Shown: one piece after another, positions 1 through 12,700 of the stretch
Layout: each line of letters opens with the position of its first letter
Position numbering within the stretch: the stretch's first letter is position 1
From: Glandiceps talaboti
Lineage: Eukaryota; Hemichordata; Enteropneusta; Spengelidae
DNA: 37,500 bases
NCBI RefSeq assembly: GCF_964340395.1
Contig: NC_135551.1
Location: forward strand, 8,084,379-8,121,878
Direction: 5' to 3'
Made by a program: the position numbers and the translations under genes
The notes under the pieces: generated by a model
The model's database searches: none
Told to the model about the DNA's origin: nothing
The model's input: only the letters and a program-made list of their open reading frames with translations

Positions 1-688
1 ATTTATGCCTCCTGAAAAAGCCCATCTAAATTAACATATACAATGTAATGTGTATGTAGTTACAATTAGATAAAAAAAAAAACCTTTATGCTGTATCAAA
101 ATACTTTAAATAAATCAGGGATTCAAAGAAGCCATATAGGCCTATATCAGAACATTATCATCATCGCTATAGTAAACAGAGATGCGGGCCGATTCCAATA
201 TTCTGAAGTCACGCATGCGTAAACAACGCGTGACGTCACATCCCTGAAGAAGACCTACCGACTCAGGTTGAAAGCGAGGATTTATCCAAGTATTTTTGAG
301 CAGTATACAGTTTCGATTGATTAATAATGAAATAAATGTCAAAACAAATATTATAATCAGGCTATTCATAGTCAAAAGGTCAAAGCAATCCAATGGAACA
401 TTATCAATTGCACATTAAAAAAATTGTTTCAGAATTTATTGATGAATATCAAAATAATGTCTAAAAAAGAAATTAATTTCTACTGTATTGTTGTATTGCT
501 TGTTGTCGTACATAAGTAGGTCTTTCTTTATTCTGTCGAAGAAAAGACGAGTTACATAAGGGGCCTTGTCTCTATGAGTCGAAGAGTAGTAGTAACAAAT
601 ACCTTCAATGATCATTCTATGAGGGTGTTTTTAGAAGAGAGAATAATACAATATATGCAAATTTAACATAGGAAATAGAGAGAAAATA
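1..688. other. 5' flank of the Apaf-like gene, no convincing gene
   Basis: I see no coding exon that I can support here. The short reading frames lack splice context and contain stops in the frame needed to continue into the downstream gene. The notable content is a CpG-rich patch near 180-240 (listed separately). An upstream exon with an effector domain could lie here unrecognised or outside the window to the left. Confidence 0.5.
211..238. promoter_or_regulatory. CpG-rich patch with CRE and NRF1-like palindromes
   Basis: The palindrome ACGCATGCGT lies at 211-220 and a perfect cAMP-response/ATF element TGACGTCA at 231-238, in a short CpG-rich island within AT-rich DNA. CGCATGCG resembles the core of NRF1 sites. 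It lies about 450 bases before the first candidate coding exon of the Apaf-like gene, so a promoter role is plausible. That is inference from motif and position only. Confidence 0.35.
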
Positions 689-3600
689 ATGATGATTATT
701 TCGAACGTTTTGACCCATATCGCCAGAGGCGCAGTGGTGACGTTCACTGACCCAGGTATAAAATTAATCTACATTTTCTGTTCGAAAGTCTACAACTCGA
801 CTTGCTTTAAATAACCATATTTGTTGTATATTTACAGGGAAGGGCCATAGACACAGGTATAAAATCCATATTTTCTATTTGAATGTCTACAATTTGACTT
901 GCGTATGGTGTAAATAACAACATTCCGGGTTTTCTTTGTATTTTTACAGCAAAGTGCCACGGAGTGGACTTTCTTACTGAGGAATATGTGAATAGACCAA
1001 AAGAAATACAAACACTGGTCGATCTCATATCAAACGCTGGATCTACACCTGTTGGAATTATAGATGAAAAGGGATTCAAAAATGGTCACAGGGGTGAGCA
1101 TGCAGCTCGGGGTGCTAGTCCCAGCAACGGCAATGACACTTTTATCCACAAGGCAAAACCTATAGGAATTAATGGACTTGGTGGCATTGGGAAAACCACC
1201 ATAAGCAAGGCCCTCGCTCAAAAGATGTGTAAAGATTATAAGATGGAAGTTGTGTGGCTAACATTTTCACAGACACCAGATATACTAAAGATGTTTAATA
1301 CATTGCATTTTTACTTAACAGGACAGAGAGAAAACTTTCCTGACGAAAAATCAGGACAGGAATGGTTGCGGGAATATTCTAGGGTGAGGCGAATTTTGCT
1401 GATATTAGATGACGTCTGGGGTGAGAAAGATGTCATCCCTTTCAATGTGCTAGGACCCAACTGTAGGCTTCTCATAACAACTCGCATTGAAACAGTTCTC
1501 ACCTTCAATAAAGCAAAGTTCTACACACTTGGAGGTGTTGAACTCACCCAGTCGAGGGAGATGTTTCTAAAGTATGCTAATATCAGTGAAGAAGAGGTGC
1601 GAGAATTTAATCTTGAAAAGATAGTCACAGATTTTCAGATTGTTTTGAAAAAGCTACCTCTGGCCATTGCAGTCATAGGATCTGCACTGAGAAAAATGGG
1701 CAAGGCGTCAGATCTGCAACGAAAATGGGGAAACACCTTGAAGTGCTTACAAGAGCGAAATACATTCTGGGAACGAAGAGGCTCCAGACTGAAGACAGAA
1801 GATTACTCATACTCACTATATGGAGCTTTTGATATCAGCTTCCATTTCCTTGGAAATGATACTAACTCTTGTATTGCCAAAGGCCAATGTTCAGATTTAC
1901 AAAGGAAATTCCTGGACTTTGCTCTTTTCCCGGAGGACATCGCAATTCCTGCAGATGTTTTGACAAAGATATGGACTTCACAGGAATACGTTAACACTGA
2001 TGATGACGAAATTGATCTGGAAATGCAATTGCAATTAGAGGACGATTTGGCATCCCTTAAACAATCTTGTCTAATCAGCACCACAGAGACATCTAAATAT
2101 GATAGCGAGTGTTATAAAGTTCATGATCTTGTATTACAGTATGCAATCAGAAAATTTGAGAAAATATTCGGTAAAAATAAATTGCAAGAAAGGCATAGAT
2201 TCCTACTTAGCTGCTACAAAGATACACTCAAATCTGACATTGGAATTGTTTCACCATCAGAACCTTGCAGGAAATCTATGAACGACAACAGACCATACTG
2301 TTCTGGTGTTTCCTCAGAAACACCTAGTGATGACAATGGGAAATTTGGATGGTGGTATGTTGAAAATGATGGATATCTCTATAAGTACCTTTTGCACCAT
2401 CTGTTGAGTGCTGGCATGGAACAAGACGCGAGTCATTTATTGATCAACTACAAATGGATAAGGAAGAAGCTGGAAATGACCGATATAGCAGCAGTGATGT
2501 CAGATTATGACATTTATTTCAGTCACCTCCAATCACTGAAAGCCGAGGCTAAGCTCAGTATTCAGTTGGTGTATAAAGCTCTGACCCTGACAGCACGCAC
2601 CATAGCAAAGGATACAGACCAACTTCCATTGCAAATGTTGGCCTCACTGATAGATATTCACGACCAAGAAGTACACCGTTTCCTACTACAAATAAAGAAT
2701 GAACTCAAGACGTCCAGCAAACCAGCACTTATACCTCTAAAGGGATGCTTGACTCAACCAGGTGGTGCTTTGAAGCGATCTATAGTTGGCAATAGAGCGA
2801 TGGTCCTATCACTTGCTTTCACTCATGACAACAAGAGGATAGTAGCAGGTCTTGGAACAGGAGAATACAGAAACGCACGTGTTCTTGTCATTGATATAGA
2901 CTCTGGCAGAGAAACTGTATTGGGCAATGAAGTAGATCACCACAAAGGTCTTGTGTTTGGTCTCACAATTCACCCACACGATCATTTTGTCATCAGTGCA
3001 TCTTTCGACATGACATTGAAAATATGGCCCTTGGATGACAAATCTGAAATCATGACAACATTGGAAGGTCATAACAATAATGTATATTGTGTTGCATTGT
3101 CTAAAAATGGAACATTTGCAATATCTGGTTCCAAAGACAAGACACTGAAGAAATGGAACCTCAAGACGAAGACATGTTGCCTCACAATGATAGGACACAG
3201 GGGCATTGTGAGGGATGTTTGTATTACAAAAGCGGACGAAGGAGTCATTTCAGGATCAGAGGATGGGACAGTGAAGACATGGAGCCTGGAAACTGGTGAC
3301 ATGCTTCAAAGCATTGATTCCAAAATGAGACGAGTATTTCAGCTAGTTCTTACACTTGATGACCAACATGTAATCGTGGTTGGTGCTAGTAAATCATCAA
3401 GAGTCATTGATCTCAGAACAGGAAATCTAACACACAAATCAGAAGATCACTCATCTGAGCTACTTTCCTGTTGCCTGTTACAGGATGGATCCCAACTCTT
3501 CACTGGAGGTGCTGATGGCAGTATCAATGCATGTACATGGCTTTCAAGTGATGGAGGATACAAACAGAAACTACAAGGCCATACAGATAAAGTAAGGGCA

Positions 3601-5751
3601 ATCACAGTGTCTCATGATGGATCAATGATAGCATCTGGTTCCGAGGACTGTTCAGTGAGGATATGGGACTCGAATTTGGTCAACACAATGCTTTCTGATC
3701 GTACAGGCCATAGTGCCACAGTCAGTGCATTTGCAGTAACAGATGATGGCAATCTGGCTCTGTCAGCTTCTTATGACCTTGCCCTAATATTATGGGACCT
3801 TCAGAGCTACCAAGCTTTGCATACGTTTACTGGCCATACTGACAAGGTAAACTGTGTTGCTATATCACAGTCACCGACCCAACCCTTTGGGATATCTGGT
3901 TCAGTTGATTCGACAGTACGACTGTGGGATCTCATGAAAAGGGAGAGTTCTGGATGCCCATTATATGGTCATCGATATGGTGTTACATCACTCCATACCA
4001 CTAAAGTTCAAGACAGACAGATTCTTTTATCTGGCTCTATGGATAATGTAATTATTTTATGGGACTTGAACAACCGTGTTCCCCTTTATAACCTTATCTC
4101 GGACAGTTACAATGTGCAGGACATTGTAACATCAGTGAAAATGGCAGAATTCAATGTAACCGCAACATTTCGAGAGTCTGTTTGCAAATGGACACTCAAA
4201 AGCAATATCTTTAGTCAATCAAATGTATTGCACCCAAGTGAAATACCAACCATTCCTTGCAAGAGTCCAATTGCACCATCATACATACATCGCTGCCCTG
4301 TTGTGGAAAGATTTGACACCAATGGATTCATCTTAGGATGGGATGAAATCAGCAGAATACGTTTCTGGCATTTAGATAACCAAATAGAGTCTAAAATAGC
4401 AAGTGGGCATGAAGATGAGGATCTGGTAACATCTCTCTACCTCACACCAGATGATGCAATTCTGCTATGTGGCAGCCAATCTGGCAACATCAACGTCATC
4501 GGTTTGCAGAGGACAGAAAGTCTCATGGGAAAGTTGAAGAAGCCTCTCAGCATTAACAGCAAAGTGACAGCAGTTTCCATGTTAGAAACCCAACCAAACG
4601 GAAGAGCATATGCAAGGGTGCTGTTTTTTGCAGGTTTTCAAAATGGTGAAATTTTACTCTGGGAAACAGAGGATAAGGAGGCAGTGTACAGATGTGGAAG
4701 GTCGCCTTTCATGAACAAGGACAAAAGTCCTATGGCGTTGGGAGAAGAAAAAGAATGCAATCCAACTATAGAGATAGAAGATCACAGGCAGATAACCATT
4801 ATGTCTTCTGCCATCATGAATCTGATCAGTTATATTGAGAATGGAAAGGTTATGCTTCTGTCTAGTAGTGAAGAAGATTCATCCATTATCATCTGGAATG
4901 TTGATGATGGACAGTCACACAAGAAGCTTACTGGTCATACGCGGTGTGTGACATCTATCTGTATGGCTCAGAATGGACTTCTGTTGTCAGGGTCATTAGA
5001 TGGTACAGTAAGATGCTGGGACACGAAGACAGGTGAATGTAGAGTAGATAGAAGTGAAAAGGGAGACTGTGATGGCATCTTGACTGTAACTCTGACTCCA
5101 GATAGAAAGCAATATGTAGTCGGCTCCATGGCAGATACGTTGGATATACATGGTCTCTATAATGGTGATTTTGTCAAGACCATTAAGTTGGGATCAAAAT
5201 TCAACTTGAATCGAGTGGCAGTGTTTTCGGACGGAGTAAGGATCAACTGTTGCTATGGTGATTATTCTGCAGAGGGATATAATAATGACACAGGTGAATT
5301 AGAAGCGTCTATGACAGGACACCAAAGCCATTGGGGTAGTGTGACCACTAGCTTCGGAGATGATATGATCCTGTCAACGAGTGAGCATTGTGCGTTGAAA
5401 GTATGGAGTCATCAATCAGGAAATATCAATGGATATCTTGGTAGACGCAGTGATGTTGGCTACAACTTGTCAGTGACAGCAGACAATAATGACGGCCACA
5501 GTCGTAAAATCACAGCTGTTAAAGTTTACCAAAATAAGTTCATCTTGACCGGGTCGTATGATAATAGTCTGAAGATTTGGAAAGCTGACGTCTCCACAAC
5601 ACAACAGTTTACTGCCCGTCTATTGGCCACGTTTTATTTGGAGCATACCATAACTGCCATCGATGTGACCAATAGTCATACAGTTTGTGTTGGCCTTCTA
5701 AATGGACAGACATGTTTTCTAAAATTACACAACGTTATTGAGAAAAATTAA
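689..5751 (+). CDS. Apaf-1-like NB-ARC / WD40-repeat STAND ATPase
   Basis: Likely a cytosolic signalling switch of the Apaf-1 type. Model: exon 689-755 (ATG at 689, ends phase 1), intron 756-949, exon 950-5751; about 1622 aa. The large exon has no methionine before the P-loop, so an upstream exon is required, and the 689-755 exon joins in frame. Spliced residue positions: Walker A GLGGIGKT at 98-105; Walker B LLILDD around 172-177; RNBS-B-like CRLLITTR at 194-201; KLPLA (the GLPLA motif) at 257-261; VHD (the MHD motif, nucleotide sensing) at 413-415; an Apaf-1-like helical segment around 490-542 with the LLINYKWI signature; WD40 repeats from about 640 to the end, many closing in LWD/IWD-type strands, enough for two to three propellers. 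No CARD, death or TIR domain is visible. The intronless 4.8-kb exon is unusual and could reflect retroposition followed by gain of a 5' exon. Core identification is strong; the first exon is moderate, and an acceptor at 670-671 is an alternative start of that exon. Confidence 0.9.
753..961 (+). repeat. Tandem duplication of a small intron with both splice sites
   Basis: Two diverged copies of an approximately 101-112 bp unit lie head to tail. Each contains a CAG/GTATAAAAT donor (cleavage at 755/756 and 856/857), a shared interior and a TTTACAG acceptor (837 and 949). The exon starts after the acceptors also match (GGAAGGGCCATAGA and CAAAGTGCCACGGA). Use of the first donor and the last acceptor keeps the Apaf-like frame open. 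Including the 19-bp block at 838-856 as an exon would break it. Confidence 0.7.
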
Positions 5752-6007
5752 AATCTTGCAATGTTTGTCAATAGCATAATGCCAGTTGCATGTCATGTGA
5801 CCCTGTACATGTCAAATAGAGATAATTTTAGATTGAGCTATTATTTTAGTGATGGCTCGATGACAATCCAGTCTTCAAAGTTGTTGGCAAGGAAACAGCA
5901 AGCAAACTGACACTATTCACAATGTATACTTCTACGCTTCTGAATAGACATGCATATGTTACGTATGCAGTCGATTTAAGCATGTCATATCACCCTAGTG
6001 TATTTAT

Positions 6008-6091
6008 GATCACAGTATGTATTTTAAGCATATATATGTCCACAGTATGATCACAGTATGTATTTTAAGCATATATATGTCCAATGTTCTG
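6008..6091. repeat. Two-copy 41-bp tandem repeat in the 3' UTR
   Basis: The unit beginning GATCACAGTATGTATTTTAA starts at 6008 and again at 6049, giving a period of 41 bases with almost no divergence. It lies in the presumed 3' UTR of the Apaf-like gene. Recent slippage or unequal exchange explains it. Confidence 0.85.
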
Positions 6092-6139
6092 CACATTGTA
6101 GTCTTGTAATTTATAGCAATATGACCGCATTGTGTATTT

Positions 6140-6172
6140 GCACTGGTTGCTATAGTGCATGGCAACCAGTGC
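6140..6172 (+). other. 3' UTR hairpin, 11-bp perfect stem
   Basis: GCACTGGTTGC at 6140-6150 is followed by an 11-nt loop and its exact reverse complement GCAACCAGTGC at 6162-6172. It falls in the presumed 3' UTR of the Apaf-like gene, between stop codon and poly(A) signal, so it would fold in the mRNA. Any regulatory role is inference. Confidence 0.6.
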
Positions 6173-6319
6173 CTATATCATGGCAGTCGCCGTGTATGAT
6201 TCACGGTCAGGGAATAGTTTTATTGTACATGTGCAATTATCTTATAAAATATTTAATGTTTAATATTTTCCGTCTCATTTTCAAAATTGTGTCATTTGTA
6301 CACATTTGACAATGAAACT

Positions 6320-6325
6320 AATAAA
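6320..6325 (+). terminator. Poly(A) signal of the Apaf-like gene
   Basis: AATAAA lies 569 bases after the stop codon, after a stretch with no other canonical hexamer on this strand that I noticed. It is a reasonable end for the Apaf-like transcript. Confidence 0.5.
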
Positions 6326-6665
6326 TGGAATGAATTTAATACAGCAAGGAAGAGTGTGTATTATCTTTGATCATCTTTATATTATCTTATTAGTCCTCGG
6401 TGTAAACCAGGGGATCTAAGTACACTTGACAATGGCGAATCTTGAAGAAAAGCAAATGAATAGTAATAATTCAGAAGATTAATAGTATGATTGACAGTAT
6501 GAATACATCATTTGAAGATATTAATACATAATTTGACGAGATGACCTTTGACCTTGATTACGCGCCATCGGTAGGATTCACAATATCAACGCTGCAGGTA
6601 GAGTTAATACTGTTTTTCACACCTAATGTTTCATCCTTATTCAAAGTTGGCCTTTAAGAAAACAC

Positions 6666-6671
6666 TTTATT
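6666..6671 (-). terminator. Poly(A) signal of VWA gene copy 1
   Basis: AATAAA on the minus strand, 45 bases past the stop codon. It is conserved at the same offset in copy 2 (17015-17020). Confidence 0.75.
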
Positions 6672-6715
6672 CATACATGTCAATTTTCTTGACTTGTATG
6701 TAATAAGCACTTGTT

Positions 6716-9700
6716 TTACTTTTTAGATAACTTATTTGTGGCAATGGATTTTTTCACCATTCTCTGTGCTTGTAAATAGGTAACATCTTGTTCTTCTTCA
6801 ACCTCATACATGTCATCCTCAGGTGATGCCATCTCCACTCTTGCACTTGCAGGTGCACCGTACATGACAGCATCAAAACCATTACACATTCCCTGGCATA
6901 CTTTTTCTTCTTCTTCTTCTTCTTCTTCTTCTTCTTCTTCTTCTTCTTCTTCTGGTTCACTGCTCCGACTAAACAGTCCTAGGAAGCCTCCCTTTTTAGA
7001 TTTTCTTGCTTTGGATTTTGCATATCCGAGTTGTGGTGGTGGTGGTGGTGGTGGTGGTGGTGGTGGTGGTGGTGGTGGTGACGATGATGATGCCCTGTAT
7101 ACAACAACCATCACAGTACATATATTTACTTAATATCACCAATTGGTAATAGTAGTGAGTACATGTATATACCAACCTAACAGCATGTATGCTCACACTT
7201 GATGCACTTCCACATATCAGCATGTTTGCACTCACACAGTATCACATTTAATTTGTACACATGTATTAGCGCACATACACTAGGCATAATAGCCCATTTG
7301 TTCACACTTCATAGCATATTTGAAAACATTTCATTGGACAAGAAAGATCAGGGAGGGTATCAAAATCAGACACTACAATCCCCGAGATCAACAGAGATGG
7401 GGACATCATTCAAACAAACTAACATGTACAATCAGTTGGTTGATCATACTGCCATCTAGCGGTTAGCTGTAACTATTGGAAATTAATTGTCTATCTGATG
7501 AGGATCATCGACCAGGACAAATCGAAATCTCAGTGCTAAAAGGTTGAACTGCTTGTGCATTGATAACCTATGTAAATCATGTAATAGGACATTAGTACAT
7601 ACCCAATAGCACATTTTCACACACCCCCCCCAAAAAACAACAACAACACATTTTCACTCCTAATTTTCTGGGTTCTGAATTGTCGGTATACATCTGGATT
7701 GGAATCCCACACAACATACTTTGATCTTCTAAATCTATATGGAAAATAAGGTACCTGTCTTTTCCTGAACTTCACAATAAGGAGACTTAGAAAAAAGTAT
7801 CCAAAAGGGAGAACAACACATTAAACATGTTGTTACCCCACGGGGGCTGTACCAGTGCCCAGCTCTGGTAGGGGTGAGTGGCCAATACACAGCCAACCCC
7901 AGACCCCATTTTAGACTCATTTTGAACAAAAACCAATACCCCATTTTAGACCCATTTTGTCCAAAACAAAATACTCCATTTTAGACCATTACAGGATTTT
8001 AGAAGATCAAGAAAATGGTGGATGGCAAAATGTAATAATTGTTCTTGTATTTTTCCCTCAGGAGGCAACACTTTAGAGGCAATTGGTAGTAAAGTTATGA
8101 TTTGGTAAAGGAAAATGGAGCAAATTTTAGACTGACCATTATTGAAAACATTATAGAGTGGACCCCATTTTACACTCCGGCTCAAAAACACACACCCCAT
8201 TTTGGACCAAAGGGTGAGAAAACACACCCGAAAGGGTGGCACATATACGTATAGTCTAATAAGGTGAGTAACCCCACCCCCTTCCCTCCCCTCGGGTAGT
8301 TACTAGGATAACTAGATGTAGTCAAGGCATCAGAGTAGAGATACGTAATGTATCTATATGTTACAATACTTCTTAGTTGGATTAAAAGCACTCAGAAGCT
8401 CAAGATTAGTACATTTTGTGTTGTATATACACGCATATATACTCACAGACTTCCATAACATGCACTGGCAGCTCTTGGAGGTTCACAGTTCCTGTAGTCC
8501 AATTTAACTGCACCCATAGTTTTGTGTGAGGAAAATCTCATGGCAGTGTTTGACACAACAGGTAACTCTGCCTTATTCATCGTCAACTGCTTTGACTTGA
8601 CACCTACATACAGGAAAGACAGAACAACAGCATTTGAGTTCAAATTATATATATGAAAAATTGTACACATTGAAAAATCAGGACAAGTCATTTCAGTTTA
8701 GACAAATGATAGAAAGGCTCCAGACTATACCAGCATCAAGTTGCTCCCTACCTTTCTATATCCACGTCGTTGTATTCTTGGTCATGCAACTTGCTTTATT
8801 TTCACTCCTAAATAGTTTCTCCACAACAGGTGTATTGTTATTTACCTCAGATTCTCTTTACTCTATAATTAATAAATGTCCATTTTTGTAATACATTGGA
8901 TGCATAATTTCATTGTTTTCCTTGGCTTTGATCAAAATAGCATTTTACAAAGCTAACTTTTTGAGTCATCATATTTTCACGCCTTCGTTACAATTTTGAT
9001 CCACGGACAATGCTGTCTATCAAGATTTCAACATTGTGAAATGCGACTGGATTTTTGTTATTCAAACCTTGCCAAGCCACATTCAAACAGTACCCCCAGT
9101 GGCCAGAATAGACCAATCTTTTGTTTTTCCAATATGGTGACTTGTACATGTACTGACCTTTCTTGGCTAGTCTTGACATGACATTTGAGGTCATAACAGC
9201 TTCATCTACATCTCCTGCTGATTGAAACTCTGCTAAAACTTCCTCGTTGACTTCTTCCATCAGTCGTTGTAATGATATTTCCTCCTGGGCCCCTCCAATA
9301 ATAACTTGTGACAGTAATTTGGCATTTCTAAGAGGTACATACTGACCACCTGTCATGTGAGCTATAGCCATAAAGAAGTCTCTGTAGGGAGTAATACTTG
9401 GTTCACAACCAACCATGTACATAGTTACTCCTTTCTCTGCCAGCTGGTTGCCAACTTGTATCGGGTCTATGCCGTCAGGGCAACCTAGGAAAGACATACA
9501 AATACATGTAAGAAGACTGTATAATGGGAAACATGTGTAACTACTGGGGTATGTGCTAAGTTTAATCTTTCTTTTCCTTTATTTGGGGGTGGGGTGGGGG
9601 TGGGGGTGGGGGTGGGGGTGGGTGGAGGGTATTGTATTGTAGGGTATTTGAAGAAAAGAAATCGATTCTGATAACAAACATTGATTTTTGAAGTAGGGAA

Positions 9701-12700
9701 CATCCACAATAAATACTATAACATCAAAAGAATATTTCATAGGCATGCTACTGGTAAACTGTTGGCAGTGTGCCTCTAAAGGTCACCCCCACCCGAACAA
9801 AATGTCCGAGTCAATCAAGGAGGCCCTGTGAATTGCTCCAAGTTAGCTCAGTGCATTATGCATAGTGCCCTCTGTGTCGAAATACTACATTTTCACTGAA
9901 TCTAATGAATTCGCCACACGTCAATGATGGGTCAATTTGGCGTAGAGTGAGCACTGATAGAAGCAGACAGGAATTACGTGATATGAAAGATCATCACTAA
10001 TAATTAAGTTACCAAGTATAATTTACTTACCGTTAGGAAAGCCGTCTCCTTGGTCACTAAGTCCATGTGGTGGGGCATCAGCAATAAAGACACATATCTT
10101 TGTAGCTTCATCTCTCCAACTTAACTTAAGAACTTGATGTAAGGCATCGGCTACAGCCTCTGGTTTATCACCACCTGTTGATGCATAACAACATTTTTTT
10201 TCGACAAGGTGTGAAAATGTACCAGTCACTTAAAATTGAAGGTTTATGTACAAATGTTTTTGGAAAATAAAGAATGAAAGAAAACACATGTCAGAAGCTC
10301 CCCTCCCTCAACACCTGCTGACCTTTGACCTGATACATACCTCCTTGTGCTGAGGCACCATCTAGCCATGTCTTCATAGTACTAACAGATTGTGTGAAGT
10401 CATGTACTCTTGTAACAAACGTACTGTCTTGAGGTAGATGATCACGATATTCAACTAGAGCAAGGTGAATGTCAGATTTCTCACGTGATACAATCTCTTC
10501 TACAATGCTTCGAATACTCTAGAAATGAACAAGAAATGAGTGATGATTTGTTAATTGCCTTATTTCTGTCTATAAAAGTGAGACTCAATAAATAAATTCA
10601 GTAATAAATTTAAATAGGAAGTTGATGTTGATGACGCCCATGACTGGGAGGAAAGATATATAGTTGCTAAAGAACCTAGATTCCAAAAACGTAATTTTAT
10701 CTCTATAAACAAAACTATAGAAACATAAAGTGCCATTCATCAATTACTGTTAAATACGTCTATTGAAAATCAAGACTTGTCGTCGATTTGAAAAAAACAA
10801 CAACTATTGTCTGTATTAAAAGATGTACCCCGTTATACTGTGTAGTGTGGGACAATGGAGGAGGTACAAAACTAATCAAATTACAGAGGGGGGAAATTAA
10901 CTTGTATCATGAGTCGTCCCTCTACATACATGTATTTCCTAGTCATGTACTAGTCTGAGGTACGAAATGAAGGGGTGCCCTCACACATCGGTCAACCCCT
11001 TTCACGTTTGTATTGATCTGTGCCCTTTGTAGCATATATTTGCAACCAGATCTGGTTGGATCCAATCAACACAGTTACGTGATAAAAGGCAAAATTAAAA
11101 TGACCATGGGGTCAGATCATAGTAGGCAGGTTGAAGGTGGAGCAACACAACACGACATATCGTCAGTCTCGCCCTGCAGTACACAACCTTTGCGGGATAT
11201 TAACGTATTATAAATAGATTTGCCATATCTTTCCGTCAAAATGTTTTGAAGGAAAGATAAATATGTCACTGCACCACCCCTACATTCACTGGTAAGTACA
11301 CATATATAGATGATGATCAATAAAAACATGGTTTTTTTTTGTAAAGTGACAGTACATATTGTATTACTGCTGTAATTTTGTTTGCATAATTGTAATTATT
11401 AACTGAGGAATCAATGAATCATACTTTAGTGACGAAACAAGTTGCCCTAGCTGTTTTTATTCATTGAATTAATGTTTATGATTGAAATGGTGTGTGTTCA
11501 TATATGTATTTAAGAAATTCTACTTTGGTAACCACACCAGAAAAAAGGACAGCCATATGAAGTACATTAGTTAGACCATCAGGTATCTCGTTACGCAATT
11601 GAGCGTCAACATCTAATGTGAACAAACAGAGCTTGGCAAACTGATTCAGCCATCTAATGATTGCAAAGTTATGCTTTAAGACCTCCTAAATTCTGATATA
11701 ACTTTATTGTCTCATTCTGTTGTATGTATGTATGTATGTATGTATGTATGTATGTATGTATGTATGTATGTATGTATGTATGTATGTATAAATTTTAGAT
11801 TAATTCAGCTAATTGTAAAATACAATATTAGAAATGGAGTTAATATAATTGTAAACCTAGCGGTTTCAGTAAGTTTCAAAATAGGGAGAGAACTGAAACA
11901 GTATGGGGAGAAGTGCACGCTATGTGTGTACGCGCCTGCTATACAAGCCCGGTGTGGGGAGGGGGTGTTGCTCTCCTACGGTAAGAGCTGTTTGAAAAAT
12001 GAACACCATTCGGAGGCCATTTAGAGCCCCATTCAGAAATAAAACACAATGTAGTTATATCATAAAAGTATCACTAATTTTAGGGTTTCAAAAGTTTAAA
12101 TCATTTCAAGTCATATTGACACAAATAATAATAAAATGATCAAGTAGAAAGTGAGAAAATTTGGGAAATCATGCACAGTGGAGGTCAGTTACCATTTAGA
12201 GATACAAATTCATTAAATCATTTGAAGGTGTGTCTCTGTTGGCTATGTTTGTGTGCAATTCAACATGTTCAGGTCAATGGAGGCACAGATTTTAGAGTCA
12301 GTCCATCCAGTAAATTTCAATGTATTTCATTTCTTATGTGTTACGTGTACAGCTACACATGCAGGTTTTTATACCACATAATGACACAATGCTACTCCTG
12401 GCCTGCAATATATAAGTCATTTCTAACAAAACTGTTGCTTAAAAGGTGCAATGTTATGACTCCATGTCATATGCATGGGATGTATCAAGAGACACAGAGT
12501 TTATGTTATATTTGAACGTATATTTATAGCCATTGTTTATGGTTTCTTGTATGCACATACATTTGTTGTATGGAAATTTAAGTACAGCAGGATGGTTCAT
12601 GATTTCGTTCTGTTGTTGAAAATAAAGTGACCCCCCCCCCCCCCCAATTCACTTTGCAAAAAAGGATGACCCCTCTTTTTTGCGTCCCAAATTAAGGTGC

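Noticed and set aside
838-856. 19-bp micro-exon of the Apaf-like gene
   Set aside because: Flanked by good sites, but its inclusion shifts the frame. Better explained by the duplicated intron.
6810-7133. Open frame on the plus strand rich in Ser and Gly
   Set aside because: It is the complement of the poly-Glu and poly-Pro triplet repeats in the last VWA exon.
9840-9890. TTAGCTCAGTGC resembling a tRNA D arm
   Set aside because: No matching T arm or acceptor stem follows.
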